DNA of 64,000 nucleotides from Robertmurraya sp. FSL R5-0851 (GTDB lineage Bacteria; Bacillota; Bacilli; Bacillales; Cytobacillaceae), in assembly GCF_038002965.1 (NCBI RefSeq), contig NZ_JBBOOE010000001.1:1779001-1843000 (forward strand). Direction: 5' to 3'. Shown here piece by piece: positions 7,851 to 17,487 of this stretch. Position 1 is the stretch's first letter. Each line of letters begins with the position of its first letter. The notes under the pieces were generated by a model. The model saw only the letters and a program-made list of their open reading frames with translations, was not told the DNA's origin and did no database searches. The position numbers were made by a program, and so were the translations under genes.

Positions 7851-10658
7851 ATGAAGAAGCGATTTACGGCTTTACTAGGATTCTTACTAGTTTTAGCCCT
7901 ATTCACACAGGCTGCTTTTCCTGTTCTGGCTACTGAAACAGTCGAAGCCTACGATGTGATAGAGTTAGAGACTACTAGGTCTTTATTCTCACTCACAGAG
8001 GTTAGAACAGTAGAAGTTCAAGCGGATTTTGGAGAGAATGTTGATTTAAGTCAACTAGAGTTTCAATTTGGAGGGAAGAGCCTCTCTGAATGGAAAAAGT
8101 GGACAAGTGGGACAACTTATAATGAAGATCCTTTTATTAAGGTGATCGAAGAGCCACATTTTGTTGATGGCACAACAACCATCAAGGCAACATTAGAGTT
8201 TGGTCTTCTTTATAATAGAGACAATCTCTCGAACCGTACGATTCGTACGCAATATCAACAATTTATTGGAGAATATGAGTTAGCGTTAATAAATCCTGCT
8301 AGCCAAACAAAGGCCGCTAAAACCGTCAAACTAAATGTATATGATCAATTTCATTTCTATGAAGAATTAAAGCCAACTATTGACCAAGTATTTGAGGAAG
8401 CAAATGCAGCAAATGACCGTTATCTTGAATACCAAAGTTTAGGTAAAACCGTACAAGGTCGTGACCTTCATTTTGTTATTTTAGCAAGAGATCAAGCCGC
8501 AGTTGATAAGTATTTAAACGAAACTTTACCTACGGCCTTAGAAAATCCTGATTCATTATTAGAAAAGCTTGAAAATGGAACAATGGGAGACTATCAAGTT
8601 CCTGTGTGGATAAACAATATTCACCCTGATGAAGTGGAGGGTGTGGATGCACAGGTTGAGTTATTTAAGAAATTTGCCCTTGAAGAGGAAGTCACTTTTA
8701 ATACGGTTGTTGACGATCTGGAACAACCTGTGACTTTGAATGTGGATGAGGTTCTTGATGATGTTATCTTCCTTTATATGTTTACAAATAACCCTGATGG
8801 CAGAGTTCTTAACACAAGAGCTAACGCTAATGGACTTGACTTGAACCGTGATAATCACTATCAAACTCAAATCGAAACACAGGAAGTAACACAAGAGATT
8901 GCGAAGTGGACTCCACTTTCATTCCTTGATATGCATGGATATGTAAGTGGCTTCTTAATTGAACCAACTACTCCTCCACATAACCCGAACTTTGAGTATG
9001 ATTTACTTTACGGCAATATGATTGAGCAAGCCCACGCGATGGGGAAAGCAGGGATTAGTAATTCTGCATATAACTCTTATGAAATTCCAGCTCTAGACTA
9101 CGGTGATGGTTGGGACGATATGACTCCAGCCTATACTGCGATGTATGCGATGCTACACGGTTCACTTGGCCACACTATTGAAACCCCAGCATTAAGTCAA
9201 AATGGATATGATGCGATGTATGGGACAGGTCTTGGAGCAACGCTTTATGTTACTGAAAACAAAGATGAATTGTACAAAAACCAGCTTGAAATTTTTAAGC
9301 GTGGTGTAAATGGGGAAGACAATCGTGCTGTGGATGAATACTTTGTCAATGCTAACGGAGAATCTATAGGTCGTGTAAGAGGAGATAATGTTAACTTTTT
9401 CCCAGAATATTATGTAATCCCAGTTGATATTGCAGGGCAAAAAAATACTTTGGAAGCAACGAAAATGGTAGAGTATTTACTTCGTAACGGTGTAAAGGTC
9501 GAACAAACGACAACAAATACAGAAGTAAATGGTGTTACTTATCCAAAAGGAACGTTTGTCGTTCCAATGGACCAAGCAAAACGTGGATTGGCCAATGCGA
9601 TGCTTTATAAAGGTGATGATGTATCGGACTGGGGAGCGATGTACGATCCAATCGTTGTAAACTTCCCGGCTTTAAGAGGGTTTGATATTAATGAAGTTCG
9701 AGTGTCCAATGCTTTTGAAAACAAAACGACAGAAGTAGAAAATCTTACATTACCAACAGGTGAAGTGGTTGGTAAAACACCAAAGCAAGTATTATCAAAC
9801 ACGAATAATGATACTGTGAAACTAATAAATGAGCTATTAAGAGACGGTAAAGTCGTAGAAAAAGCAATGGAAACAAAGGGCAAGGTGAATAAAGGCGATT
9901 ATATTGTGAGCACAAAAGATTTAGCTGGATATGCTGACTATTACTACGAAGCTTCACCAGTTGGTACGACTCAAAATGTAAAAACAGAAAAATTAACACT
10001 TCCTAAAGTGGCTGTTACAGGGTCATCCCAATTAATCTTCTCATTGAAGGAATTAGGATTTGAACTAGTTAGTCAAGCGGAAGCAGATGTAATTGTAAGT
10101 GATAGTGGTGCCTTTAATGCTAATAGCCTTGCAGGGAAAGCGTATGTTGGTATGGGTATTAATGCGCTCAATGCGGTGAAAAATAGCGGTTTGCTATCAG
10201 GCTATGAGTGGGATTACACAAGTGCAGGTCACGAAGGACTGTTAAAAGCAAAAGTAAATGATCATCTATTAACTTCTGGTTATCAGTCCGATGAGCTACT
10301 ATATACAACCAATGGAGCGTGGATTACTTCCGTTCCTAAAGAGGCAGAGGTACTTGCAACTGTAAGTAGCAGTGATGATTTCTACGTTGCTGGCTGGTGG
10401 CCAGGACATGAAGAGGCAAGGGGGCAAACACTTGCCTTTACACAAAATCTTGAAGACACGAACATCACCTTATTTGCAAATGATTTAGCTTTTAGAGCAC
10501 ATACACAGCATAGCTTCCGTCTCTTAGCTAACAGCATTTTTGCTTCGGTTGGATCCGAGGTTGCGAAGAAGGGTAAAGGCTCTGTGAAGGATAAAGTTAC
10601 TAAGAAGAACAAACAAGTTGAACCGTCCTTCTTTGAAAAAGGAAGAGATAGAGAATAG
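7851..10658 (+). CDS. Secreted M14-family zinc carboxypeptidase-like peptidase
   Basis: 935 residues from ATG 7851, chosen because GAAGGGATG precedes it and a clear signal peptide follows (MKKRF, hydrophobic core, cleavage near VLA-TE at residue 27-28). M14 features: zinc motif HPDE near residue 257, substrate-binding GLDLNRDN near 328, and third zinc ligand in DMHG near 360. The first ~160 residues are a beta-rich region without a recognised family; the part after ~600 is also unassigned and ends in a very basic tail (KKGKGSVKDKVTKKNK). Members of this Bacillus group act outside the cell on peptides. The gene stands alone between a promoter region and a strong terminator. Confidence 0.82.
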   Translation: MKKRFTALLGFLLVLALFTQAAFPVLATETVEAYDVIELETTRSLFSLTEVRTVEVQADFGENVDLSQLEFQFGGKSLSEWKKWTSGTTYNEDPFIKVIEEPHFVDGTTTIKATLEFGLLYNRDNLSNRTIRTQYQQFIGEYELALINPASQTKAAKTVKLNVYDQFHFYEELKPTIDQVFEEANAANDRYLEYQSLGKTVQGRDLHFVILARDQAAVDKYLNETLPTALENPDSLLEKLENGTMGDYQVPVWINNIHPDEVEGVDAQVELFKKFALEEEVTFNTVVDDLEQPVTLNVDEVLDDVIFLYMFTNNPDGRVLNTRANANGLDLNRDNHYQTQIETQEVTQEIAKWTPLSFLDMHGYVSGFLIEPTTPPHNPNFEYDLLYGNMIEQAHAMGKAGISNSAYNSYEIPALDYGDGWDDMTPAYTAMYAMLHGSLGHTIETPALSQNGYDAMYGTGLGATLYVTENKDELYKNQLEIFKRGVNGEDNRAVDEYFVNANGESIGRVRGDNVNFFPEYYVIPVDIAGQKNTLEATKMVEYLLRNGVKVEQTTTNTEVNGVTYPKGTFVVPMDQAKRGLANAMLYKGDDVSDWGAMYDPIVVNFPALRGFDINEVRVSNAFENKTTEVENLTLPTGEVVGKTPKQVLSNTNNDTVKLINELLRDGKVVEKAMETKGKVNKGDYIVSTKDLAGYADYYYEASPVGTTQNVKTEKLTLPKVAVTGSSQLIFSLKELGFELVSQAEADVIVSDSGAFNANSLAGKAYVGMGINALNAVKNSGLLSGYEWDYTSAGHEGLLKAKVNDHLLTSGYQSDELLYTTNGAWITSVPKEAEVLATVSSSDDFYVAGWWPGHEEARGQTLAFTQNLEDTNITLFANDLAFRAHTQHSFRLLANSIFASVGSEVAKKGKGSVKDKVTKKNKQVEPSFFEKGRDRE

Positions 10659-10668
10659 AAACATAAAC

Positions 10669-10708
10669 AGGAAGGTTCTCAATCTAAGGTTGAGAACCTT
10701 CCTATTTA
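10669..10708 (+). terminator. Rho-independent terminator after the M14 peptidase
   Basis: Perfect 14-bp stem AGGAAGGTTCTCAA (10669-10682) with TTGAGAACCTTCCT (10690-10703), followed by ATTTATT. Confidence 0.85.
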
Positions 10709-10776
10709 TTAATTAATGAAAATTTCTAATAATGTGATAATATAACGGTAATTGAGTAAGTGAAGGGAGAAACAAG

Positions 10777-11574
10777 ATGGTATTACATATGAAAGATGTT
10801 TCGTTTATTAGAGGGGAAAAATGGATATTACAGCATATAAATTGGAACATTCATGAAGGGGAGAACTGGGTTTTATTTGGGTTAAATGGAGCTGGAAAAA
10901 CCGCATTGCTTAATATAATAAATGGTTATTATTATCCAACAAAAGGGAAAGTCAGCGTGCTAGGAAGAGAATTCGGGAGAGATCCTATTGGTGGTGAACT
11001 ACGAAGGCATATTGGTTTTGTATCTTCTTCTTTACAACAAAAATTCCATCCTGGGGATAATGCCTTTGAAGTCGTATTAAGTGGTGCGTATGCCTCTATT
11101 GGTCTTTACGAAACACCATCAGATGAAATTAGAGAAAAAGCCATCACTTTATTAAAGGAGCTTGGTTGCATCCATTATGCGAATCGTAACTATGAGAATC
11201 TCTCACAAGGTGAAAAGCAAAGAGTTCTTATCGCACGTTCTTTAATGTCAAATCCGTCTCTATTAATCCTGGATGAACCTACGAATGGCTTAGACTTCAT
11301 TGCAAGAGAAGAATTTTTAGAAACAATTGAGGAAATTGCTAAAAAAGAAAATGCACCAACGATGGTTTATGTCACTCACCATATTGAAGAAATTTTGCCT
11401 GCATTTAATAAAACATTGCTATTAAAAGAAGGGACTGTTTTTTCAGCAGGAGATACGAATGAAATGATTTCAAGTTCTAAATTGTCTCAGTTTCTTAGTT
11501 TGGATGTAGAAGTGTTTTGGAAGAACGGTAGACCATTGGTTTCTAAACGTATAACAAGTGAAAAATTATTCTGA
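10777..11574 (+). CDS. Lone ABC-transporter ATPase (YlmA/ModF-like)
   Basis: 265 residues, one ABC domain: Walker A GLNGAGKTA near residue 37, signature LSQGEKQR near 145, Walker B LLILDEPTNGLD near 165 and the switch histidine in YVTHHIEE near 200. No permease or binding protein gene lies nearby. The overall sequence, with its N-terminal MVLHMKDVSFIRG and the VSSSLQQKF stretch, resembles B. subtilis YlmA and the halves of ModF. Such stand-alone ATPases have no settled role. Good ribosome binding site AAGGGAG ahead of the ATG. Confidence 0.8.
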   Translation: MVLHMKDVSFIRGEKWILQHINWNIHEGENWVLFGLNGAGKTALLNIINGYYYPTKGKVSVLGREFGRDPIGGELRRHIGFVSSSLQQKFHPGDNAFEVVLSGAYASIGLYETPSDEIREKAITLLKELGCIHYANRNYENLSQGEKQRVLIARSLMSNPSLLILDEPTNGLDFIAREEFLETIEEIAKKENAPTMVYVTHHIEEILPAFNKTLLLKEGTVFSAGDTNEMISSSKLSQFLSLDVEVFWKNGRPLVSKRITSEKLF

Positions 11575-11603
11575 GCCGTCATAACTAGACAGGCTCTTTT
11601 TTA
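11573..11603 (+). terminator. Rho-independent terminator after the ABC ATPase
   Basis: GAGCC (11573-11577) pairs with GGCTC (11592-11596) around a larger loop, followed by TTTTTT. Confidence 0.6.
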
Positions 11604-11676
11604 TTACCACTTAGTTAGGAATAAAATTCAAATGGTAGAAAAAACTAAAAAAAATGTGTGTGAAGGAGCTCTTACC

Positions 11677-12749
11677 TTGAAGACGATTAAGCCGATTAAA
11701 TTGGGGTCAACTAAAACGAGTGCAAAGGAAAAATTAACATCTGCAGAAATGGGGAAACTTTGGGCAACATATTCTGGTAACAGTATGTCAAAATGCATAA
11801 TAAGCTATTATCTCCAACATGTTGACGACAAAGATATTAAAGTCTTATTAGAGAATGCACTAAACTTGTGTGAAGATTTTATGAGAGCAAGTAAAGAGAT
11901 TTTAGATAAAGAAGGCTTTCCGTTGCCTATTGGGTTTAGCAAAGAAGATGTGAATTTGGGGGCTCCAAGATTATTTGAAGATGAATTTTATGTTCATTAT
12001 TTGAAATATGCTGCAAAAGCAGGGATGAGTATATATAATGTTGCCATCCCACTTGTTTATAGAGACGATGTTAATGAGTTTTTTACTTACTCGTTGAAAG
12101 CAACAATCGATTTTATGAACCAAATCAAAGAAGTACTAATGAATAAAGGATTTATTTTTAAGCCACCCTTAATCCCGTACCTGAAAAAGTTGAATTTGCG
12201 CATAAGGATTTTTTAAACGGCTACTTAGGACATGTACGACCTTTACACGCATTAGAAATCACCCATTTTTACGATAATATTGAAAATAATGTAACCAGTA
12301 AGGCATTGATTGCAGCATTTGCACAAGTAGTAAAAGACGAAAAAATTCGTGAATTGTTTCAAAAAGGTAGAGACATGACGACAAACAATATTGAGAGCTA
12401 TATGAAAATGTTACATCATGAAAATTTACCTTCACCTTCTTTCCTAGATCATTTAGTGACAACATCTACATTCTCTCCTTTTTCAGATAAGCTAATGTTA
12501 TTTCACAAGATGGATATGTTTTCAATGAAAATGAGAGCATTTGGAAATTCGGTAGCCGTTAATGGCAGACATGACGTAGGGCTTCTTTATACAAAATCTT
12601 TAATGAAAATTTCAACATTTGTAGAAAGTGCTGCAAGAATCATGATTGAAAAGGGATGGATGGAACTACCCCCAAAAGCTGTTGATAGAGATAATCTCAA
12701 TAAAATAGGAAAAAGTTACGGACAGGATGAAACGTTAAATTCAAATTGA
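11677..12749 (+). pseudogene. DUF3231 family protein, frameshifted
   Basis: Two open frames join into one ~355-residue protein made of two similar ~170-residue halves, the DUF3231 arrangement found in Bacillus spore-formers. The likely start is TTG 11677, eight bases after GAAGGAG. The first frame runs to 12216. Homology leaves it near 12170, where the third-position frame begins with VPEKVEFAHKDFLNG and continues through the 12306 ATG to 12749. One base lost or gained around PPLIP (12165-12178) explains this. The halves share the pattern of an N-terminal SAEMG..W..Y or LHALEITHFYD stretch and a conserved F..H.M/MKMRAF segment. Function unknown; ferritin-like folds have been proposed for the family. 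Sequencing error at this base is an alternative. Confidence 0.72.
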
Positions 12750-12845
12750 AGGGGTATTGGTCCAAGAGGATTAATGCCTTTTTTTATAGAAGCATTAGTG
12801 TAAGATATGAAGGATTTTAGAATACTAACTATTCATCTATTTATT

Positions 12846-12914
12846 AAAAAAAAAAGGGGATTGGTTGATCATCATGTAAGAGAAATAGTAACAAGATAGA
12901 TGTCCCCTTTTTTT
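12846..12914. terminator. Long-loop bidirectional terminator between convergent genes
   Basis: AAAAAAAAAGGGGA (ending near 12860) can pair with TCCCCTTTTTTT (12903-12914) across a ~42-base loop. T-runs flank both sides, so it could serve the plus-strand DUF3231 gene and the minus-strand gene that ends at 12928. Confidence 0.45.
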
Positions 12915-12927
12915 ACTAGTAATGACA

Positions 12928-13256
12928 TTACTTGCCATCATTCCTAATAATCGATATATGCTTGGGTAATAAAAAACCGAAAGTTAGAAGGAAAACGAAA
13001 ATGGAAATAGACCAATGCCATCCTTTGTATTTCATATATCCAGAATGGATCATCCCAAATTCTATTAAGAGTGATAGAAAAGTAAAACCAATCGTCAATT
13101 TCCATTTATTTTTCTTTGTTAGGTAATTTAAGTAAAGAATGGAAAGTGAGGTGGGTATAAAGGTATAACTGAGAATATCTCCAATGAAATGCTTATAATT
13201 ACAGGAAACCATAAGCCCTTTGCTCCAAAATCTAAATTCTCAATAATTTTCTGCAT
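12928..13256 (-). pseudogene. Small integral membrane protein, probable 5' frameshift
   Basis: The long frame (13212 down to 12928) starts without a ribosome binding site, while ATG 13256 has AAGGAGTATATAAA just upstream but lies in a different frame (MQKIIENLDFGAKGLWFP...). The two frames look like one protein of ~108 residues broken near 13195: the upstream frame supplies the N-terminus and the downstream frame GDILSYTFIPTSLSIL onward. It has three to four membrane segments and a YKGWHWSISIF stretch similar in style to CBO0543-type membrane proteins. I cannot assign a function. A short functional form from an internal start is possible but less likely. Confidence 0.45.
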
Positions 13257-13375
13257 TTTATATACTCCTTATTAAAGTTAGACTTATTTTTTCTCAAGGA
13301 AAACTATATATACTTTCTTATTTCGTCTAATATATTTTTTTATGATAGACACTTCGGATTATAAAATACTAAAGA

Positions 13376-13397
13376 GCCCAACAATAAATCGTTGGGC
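13376..13397 (-). terminator. Minus-strand terminator after the DUF3889 gene
   Basis: GCCCAAC (13376-13382) pairs with GTTGGGC (13391-13397). On the minus strand it is followed by CTCTTTAGTATTTTAT. Confidence 0.65.
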
Positions 13398-13407
13398 ATA
13401 GTCACTG

Positions 13408-13743
13408 TTATCTAGTTGTTTCCCTATATTTTATATCTTTAATTTGTTCGGTTTTATTATCAAAGGTAATATCAACAAACACACCGAATTCTTTATTGTC
13501 TGTTTTTAACCAAAGTTTGAATTTTTCTGTTGAGTATTTAGGTCCCTTTTCTCTGCCGATGTGAAGATAATCAATAATATTAGCTTGAGGATATTTTTCT
13601 TTTGTCTTCTTCATGGCTACCTGACCCCATTTAGCATAAGGAGGAGCTTGTTGTTGTGCTAATGCCACCTCATTAGTTTCAGAAGGATATTCTCCAAACA
13701 AGAATAAGCCGAATAGCAACTGAATGGATAGTATAAAGTTCAT
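13408..13743 (-). CDS. Secreted DUF3889 (YqzG/YhdC-like) protein
   Basis: About 111 residues from ATG 13743, which has AAGAGG eight bases upstream. N-terminal hydrophobic signal (ILSIQLLFGLFLFG). The mature part has the DUF3889 pattern: PPYAKWGQVAMKKTKEKYP, IDYLHIGRE, then KLWLK and EFGVFVDITFD near the end. Small exported proteins of this family occur widely in Bacillus; their role is unknown. It is followed by its own terminator. Confidence 0.8.
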   Translation of the reverse strand: MNFILSIQLLFGLFLFGEYPSETNEVALAQQQAPPYAKWGQVAMKKTKEKYPQANIIDYLHIGREKGPKYSTEKFKLWLKTDNKEFGVFVDITFDNKTEQIKDIKYRETTR

Positions 13744-13787
13744 GATCAAAACCTCTTTTTTAGTCTTTTTACGATATGGTGAAATTT

Positions 13788-14351
13788 TTATTCATTATCT
13801 AATGTATTATAGCTTTCCATCTTTGTAAGCCAATAAGCAGTATAGTAAAGTGTTAAAAAAATAATAAAATCATACAAAGTGGACCAATTTTTAGGGTTAT
13901 AAAAATCAATAGCATTAAAGAAATTCATTCCTCCAAAAGCAGCAAGGGCTGAGAAAAGAGCTCCCTTTAATAGTGGATTCATTTTTGGTTTGATTTGTAG
14001 TGCAAACATAACCCCAACAGGTGCTAAAGAAAAGTGGTAGGGCAAGAATAAAAAAGGTGCTAAAGGGAGGATGACCATTGGATACGACCAGAGGCCTAAA
14101 GATAAAGCAGCAAGGTCAATTGTTAGTGACAATATGATCGTCAACAAACCACCTAAAAGCAAGCGGCCACTACTATCTTTCTTCCTGAAAGCAAACCAAG
14201 CAATCCATGGAATAATAAATAGGGCGATACCTAACCACCATTGCCAAGTAGAGACAAATTCTTCCGATACTATTTTTGCAAATAAAGAACTAATCTCAGT
14301 GAACTCGTTATAAGCTTTTTCTGATTAATCGAGCCCATTCTTAAATGCCAT
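13788..14351 (-). pseudogene. CBO0543 family membrane protein with in-frame stop
   Basis: The C-terminal 124 residues (from 14162) are an open frame with several membrane helices and the SLGLWSYPM..LPLAPFLFLPYHFSLAPVGVMF..LQIKP pattern of CBO0543 proteins. The same frame stays homologous further upstream (SEEFVSTWQWWLGIALFI, then IPWIAWFAFRKKDSSGRLLL) but contains no ATG, GTG or TTG there until the TTG at the RLLL. The frame continues only to a TAA near 14325, eight codons after ATG 14351 (MAFKNGLD, stop). I read this as one premature stop codon near the start of a 187-residue protein. A rescue start at an unusual codon cannot be excluded. Function of the family is unknown. Confidence 0.6.
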
Positions 14352-14457
14352 ATCCTAACAACTCCCGAAAGAAGTAATAATATATTTTTTTTCATCCTGT
14401 AGTAAATTATGTATGGGTATTTACAATGGAAAATTAAGTTAGGTGGGAATCATCCAT

Positions 14458-15018
14458 ATGAGAATTAGAACTGTTGGTACGTGGGACGATGAACTTTGGC
14501 AGGACGCAAGGCCTCTTTATTCGGAGGCATTCGGAGAAAAGGGAGCCAAACCGGTTCATATTATTAGAAATATGTTTGCACAAGGAATTGCCGAGCTTCA
14601 TGTAGGGTACAACGAGTCAAGAGCGGTTTCTATGGCACTTACAGGGAAGTTATTATCTGATAAGGTGATGATCATCGATTATCTAACTGTATCTAAAAAA
14701 GAAAGAGGTAATGGGTTTGGTAAACACTTTGTCGATTACCTACGTGCGAAAACAGCTGCTGAGGGGTATGAGAAATTAATTATTGAAGCAGAATCAGAGG
14801 CTACACCAGCTAATAGAAGAAGGATCCACTTTTGGCAATCATGCGGCTTTTTCCTCACAGAGTATGTCCATCATTACATCTGGGTGCCGGAAACATACCA
14901 CGCCATGTATGCTCCACTCAATGGTGACTCAAGAATAGTAACTGGGGAAGAACTGTTTACGTATATCAATACCTTTCATCGGCTATCGTTTCGTGGTGGA
15001 GGGAAAAAAGAAGATTAG
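14458..15018 (+). CDS. GNAT-family N-acetyltransferase
   Basis: 186 residues from ATG 14458 (AGGTGGG upstream; the GTG at 14443 lies within the binding site). The acetyl-CoA binding motif A is visible near residue 80 as VSKKERGNGFGKHFVDYL, followed by a beta strand (YEKLIIEAESE) and RRRIHFWQSCGF, the motif B region. The substrate is unknown. It is a single gene with no clear operon partner. Confidence 0.8.
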   Translation: MRIRTVGTWDDELWQDARPLYSEAFGEKGAKPVHIIRNMFAQGIAELHVGYNESRAVSMALTGKLLSDKVMIIDYLTVSKKERGNGFGKHFVDYLRAKTAAEGYEKLIIEAESEATPANRRRIHFWQSCGFFLTEYVHHYIWVPETYHAMYAPLNGDSRIVTGEELFTYINTFHRLSFRGGGKKED

Positions 15019-15382
15019 GGGGTTTTACTTAGCTTTAAACAAATTTTTTGAGAAAGATAAAAAATCATATAAATTAACCAGTATCTTGAAATAATGATAT
15101 GTTCAAACATTAACGATTTCTTTCCTGTATAAGTATGCGAATTAACTATATTGAAAGATGCAAAATTAAGCTGGATTTTTGCGTAATAAAAGGCTTTAGG
15201 CGTAGGTGTTTTCATTTTTTTTGCCTGAAATAATTTATAATTATCAGATAATACTAGATATTTTAATCTATAATTCATTATAATAGACTATAATAGGATT
15301 AATAATTAATCAGACTAGGTGTGTTCATAAGTAGCGCTCACATCCTTTCTGTGAATTTAGGATATAGATAAGGAAGGTAAAA
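15019..15382 (+). other. AT-rich intergenic region, nothing recognised
   Basis: Contains several TATAAT-like hexamers (for example near 15278) that may form the mqo promoter, and the ribosome binding site AAGGAAGG before mqo. No conserved gene, terminator or repeat was found. Confidence 0.5.
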
Positions 15383-16885
15383 ATGAGAAAAAGAGAAACT
15401 ACATCAGACGTTTTCTTAATTGGTGCCGGAATCATGAGCGCTACATTGGGAACACTTCTGAAAGAATTAGTACCAGAATGGAAAATTACAGTGTTTGAAA
15501 AGCTCTCGAAAACTGGAGAGGAAAGCTCAAATGAATGGAATAATGCGGGTACAGGACATGCCGCCCTTTGTGAGCTAAACTATACGGTTGAAAAGCCGGA
15601 TGGATCTGTAGATATTAGTAAAGCCATAAAGATTAATGAGCAGTTTCAGATTTCTATGCAGTTTTGGTCTTATCTTGTAAAAAACAGGCTGATACATAAT
15701 CCACAGGATTTTATCATGCCACTACCTCATATGAGTTTAGTGCAAGGAGAACAAAATATAGAGTTTTTAAAAAAGCGATTTGAAGCGCTGATAAATAATC
15801 CATTATTCCAAGGAATGGAGTTTTCTGAGGATCCAAAAAAACTAATGGAATGGATTCCTCTAATCATGCAAGATCGCTCAACCGATGAGCCTATAGCCGC
15901 TACAAAGATTGACTCTGGTACCGATGTTAACTTTGGAGCGTTAACACGCATGCTGTTTGCCCATTTAGAGAGTAAAGATGTGCAATTAAACCATAACCAT
16001 AGTGTACTTGATATAAAACGTACGAACGATGGATTGTGGAAGTTAAAAGTCCGCAATCTCGAAAGTGGCATGGTTGAACATCATACAGCCAAATTCGTCT
16101 TTATTGGGGGCGGAGGAGGAAGCCTGCATTTACTTCAGAAATCCGGTATTCCAGAAGGAAAACATATTGGAGGTTTTCCTGTAAGTGGAATTTTTATGGT
16201 CTGTAATAATCCAGCTGTTGTAGAGCAACATCATGCAAAAGTGTACGGAAAAGCGAAGGTTGGGGCTCCGCCAATGTCTGTACCGCACTTAGATACAAGG
16301 TTTATTGACAATAAAAAATCTCTATTATTTGGACCGTTTGCTGGCTTCTCACCTAAGTTTTTAAAAACAGGTTCTGTATTTGATTTAGTCACTTCTGTTA
16401 AGCCGGATAATCTCTTAACGATGTTGGCTGCAGGGGCAAAAGAAATGTCTTTGACAAAGTACCTGATTCAGCAAGTAATGTTATCAAAGGAACAACGTAT
16501 GGAAGAGTTACGTGAGTTTATTCCAAATGCCAAGAGTGAAGATTGGGACTTGGTAGTTGCAGGCCAGCGTGTACAAGTAATAAAGGACACAGAAGTTGGA
16601 GGCAAAGGAACGCTCCAATTTGGTACAGAAGTGATTACTGCAGAAGATGGCTCTATTGCAGCATTACTTGGAGCTTCACCTGGTGCTTCAACGGCCGTTC
16701 ACGTCATGTTAGAGATCATGAAAAAATGCTTCCCACAACATATAAATGAATGGGAACCAAAAATCAAAGAAATGATCCCTTCTTATGGTCTGTCACTAAT
16801 GGAAAACCCAGACCTATTAAGAAGAATTCATCATTCAACTGCAGAAACACTGGGTCTAACTGAGAAAGAACCAGTTTTTAGTTAA
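15383..16885 (+). CDS. mqo: Malate:quinone oxidoreductase
   Basis: 500 residues, the usual Mqo length. N-terminal FAD-binding fold [16 protein letters not shown] at residues 11-26, then [23 protein letters not shown], which is a family signature. [19 protein letters not shown] lies near 245 and [15 protein letters not shown] near 435. The enzyme is a peripheral membrane flavoprotein that oxidises malate to oxaloacetate and reduces quinone, bypassing NAD-dependent malate dehydrogenase in the TCA cycle. Ribosome binding site AAGGAAGG. The gene is monocistronic and ends in a clean terminator. Confidence 0.96.
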   Translation: MRKRETTSDVFLIGAGIMSATLGTLLKELVPEWKITVFEKLSKTGEESSNEWNNAGTGHAALCELNYTVEKPDGSVDISKAIKINEQFQISMQFWSYLVKNRLIHNPQDFIMPLPHMSLVQGEQNIEFLKKRFEALINNPLFQGMEFSEDPKKLMEWIPLIMQDRSTDEPIAATKIDSGTDVNFGALTRMLFAHLESKDVQLNHNHSVLDIKRTNDGLWKLKVRNLESGMVEHHTAKFVFIGGGGGSLHLLQKSGIPEGKHIGGFPVSGIFMVCNNPAVVEQHHAKVYGKAKVGAPPMSVPHLDTRFIDNKKSLLFGPFAGFSPKFLKTGSVFDLVTSVKPDNLLTMLAAGAKEMSLTKYLIQQVMLSKEQRMEELREFIPNAKSEDWDLVVAGQRVQVIKDTEVGGKGTLQFGTEVITAEDGSIAALLGASPGASTAVHVMLEIMKKCFPQHINEWEPKIKEMIPSYGLSLMENPDLLRRIHHSTAETLGLTEKEPVFS

Positions 16886-16901
16886 TAAATCTATACTGAA
16901 T

Positions 16902-16932
16902 CTCTAATCTATTTTGATTAGAGGTTCTTTTT
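16902..16932 (+). terminator. Rho-independent terminator of mqo
   Basis: CTCTAATC (16902-16909) pairs with GATTAGAG (16916-16923), followed by GTTCTTTTT. Confidence 0.88.
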
Positions 16933-17020
16933 AATTAATCGCACGTAGCGTTTCTTTATTTAATTGAATAAATGGACCTACAAAAATTTAACAACACAGG
17001 AAGAAAACGTATGTTCGGTA

Positions 17021-17029
17021 TGGTATAAT
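17021..17029 (+). promoter_or_regulatory. Extended -10 promoter of the toxin-like gene
   Basis: TGGTATAAT is a perfect TGnTATAAT extended -10 element. No good -35 lies 17 bases upstream. Transcription would start near 17036, giving a ~58-nt leader ahead of the small reading frame. Confidence 0.7.
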
Positions 17030-17093
17030 AGAATAGACAATAGCATAGTTGCAGGGTGGGGCGGTTGAGCCTTCCTTATGGGAGGTGACAAGC

Positions 17094-17171
17094 GTGGATT
17101 TAGATTCAGCAATGTTCGTTATCGCATTGGTAACTCTAATCGTACTTTTAATTGAAAAAATAAAAAAGTAA
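17094..17171 (+). CDS. 25-residue hydrophobic peptide, holin-like type I toxin candidate
   Basis: GTG 17094 follows GGGAGGTGACAAGC, an excellent ribosome binding site. The frame encodes MDLDSAMFVIALVTLIVLLI and ends EKIKK: a short acidic head, one membrane helix and a basic tail. This is the layout of the small Firmicutes toxins grouped as holin-like (the TxpA/BsrG/YonT type), normally silenced by an antisense RNA. The transcript has its own extended -10 promoter and terminator. CAGGGTGGG at 17052-17060, near the 5' end, is exactly complementary to CCCACCCTG at 17174-17182, directly after the stop codon: a 5'-3' closing interaction like those that keep type I toxin mRNAs inactive. The antisense RNA itself was not identified with confidence. 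Confidence 0.68.
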   Translation: MDLDSAMFVIALVTLIVLLIEKIKK

Positions 17172-17173
17172 AA

Positions 17174-17215
17174 CCCACCCTGTATCTTTGGCCGGAACAG
17201 GTGGGCTTTACTTTG
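17174..17215 (+). terminator. Terminator hairpin of the toxin-like gene
   Basis: CCCACC-c-TGT (17174-17183) pairs with ACA-GGTGGG (17197-17205), one base bulged, followed by CTTTACTTT. The same 5' arm is the partner of the leader segment at 17052-17060. Confidence 0.75.
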
Positions 17216-17487
17216 TAAAGAAACCGTATTGTTGATTGCCAATCGCACATTCTGCGATTATGCATTGTTAAAGGTAAGCGTGTGTTTATAGCACATGCTT
17301 ATTTTTAATATATGGATGATCTCCCTATATTATAGACTAATTTTAGTGAAAAATAAATTAATTATAATATAATCTAATACTTTCTTATAAGAATATGTGA
17401 TGGAATTTTGATGCGCTGCAGTCACTACATATTTCCAATAATGATGTACATCCTACTACTAAATAATAGGAACTAGGAGGAGTTACA
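17216..17487 (+). other. Intergenic region with a small hairpin, otherwise nothing recognised
   Basis: AATCGCA and TGCGATT form a 7-bp hairpin near 17243-17261 without a T-run. An antisense RNA to the toxin-like gene would start here on the minus strand, but no convincing promoter was seen. The end of the region holds the AGGAGGAG binding site of the next gene. Confidence 0.4.

Noticed and set aside
15015..15278. 87-codon minus-strand frame between GNAT and mqo genes
   Set aside because: Low-complexity AT-rich translation with no ribosome binding site or recognisable domain.
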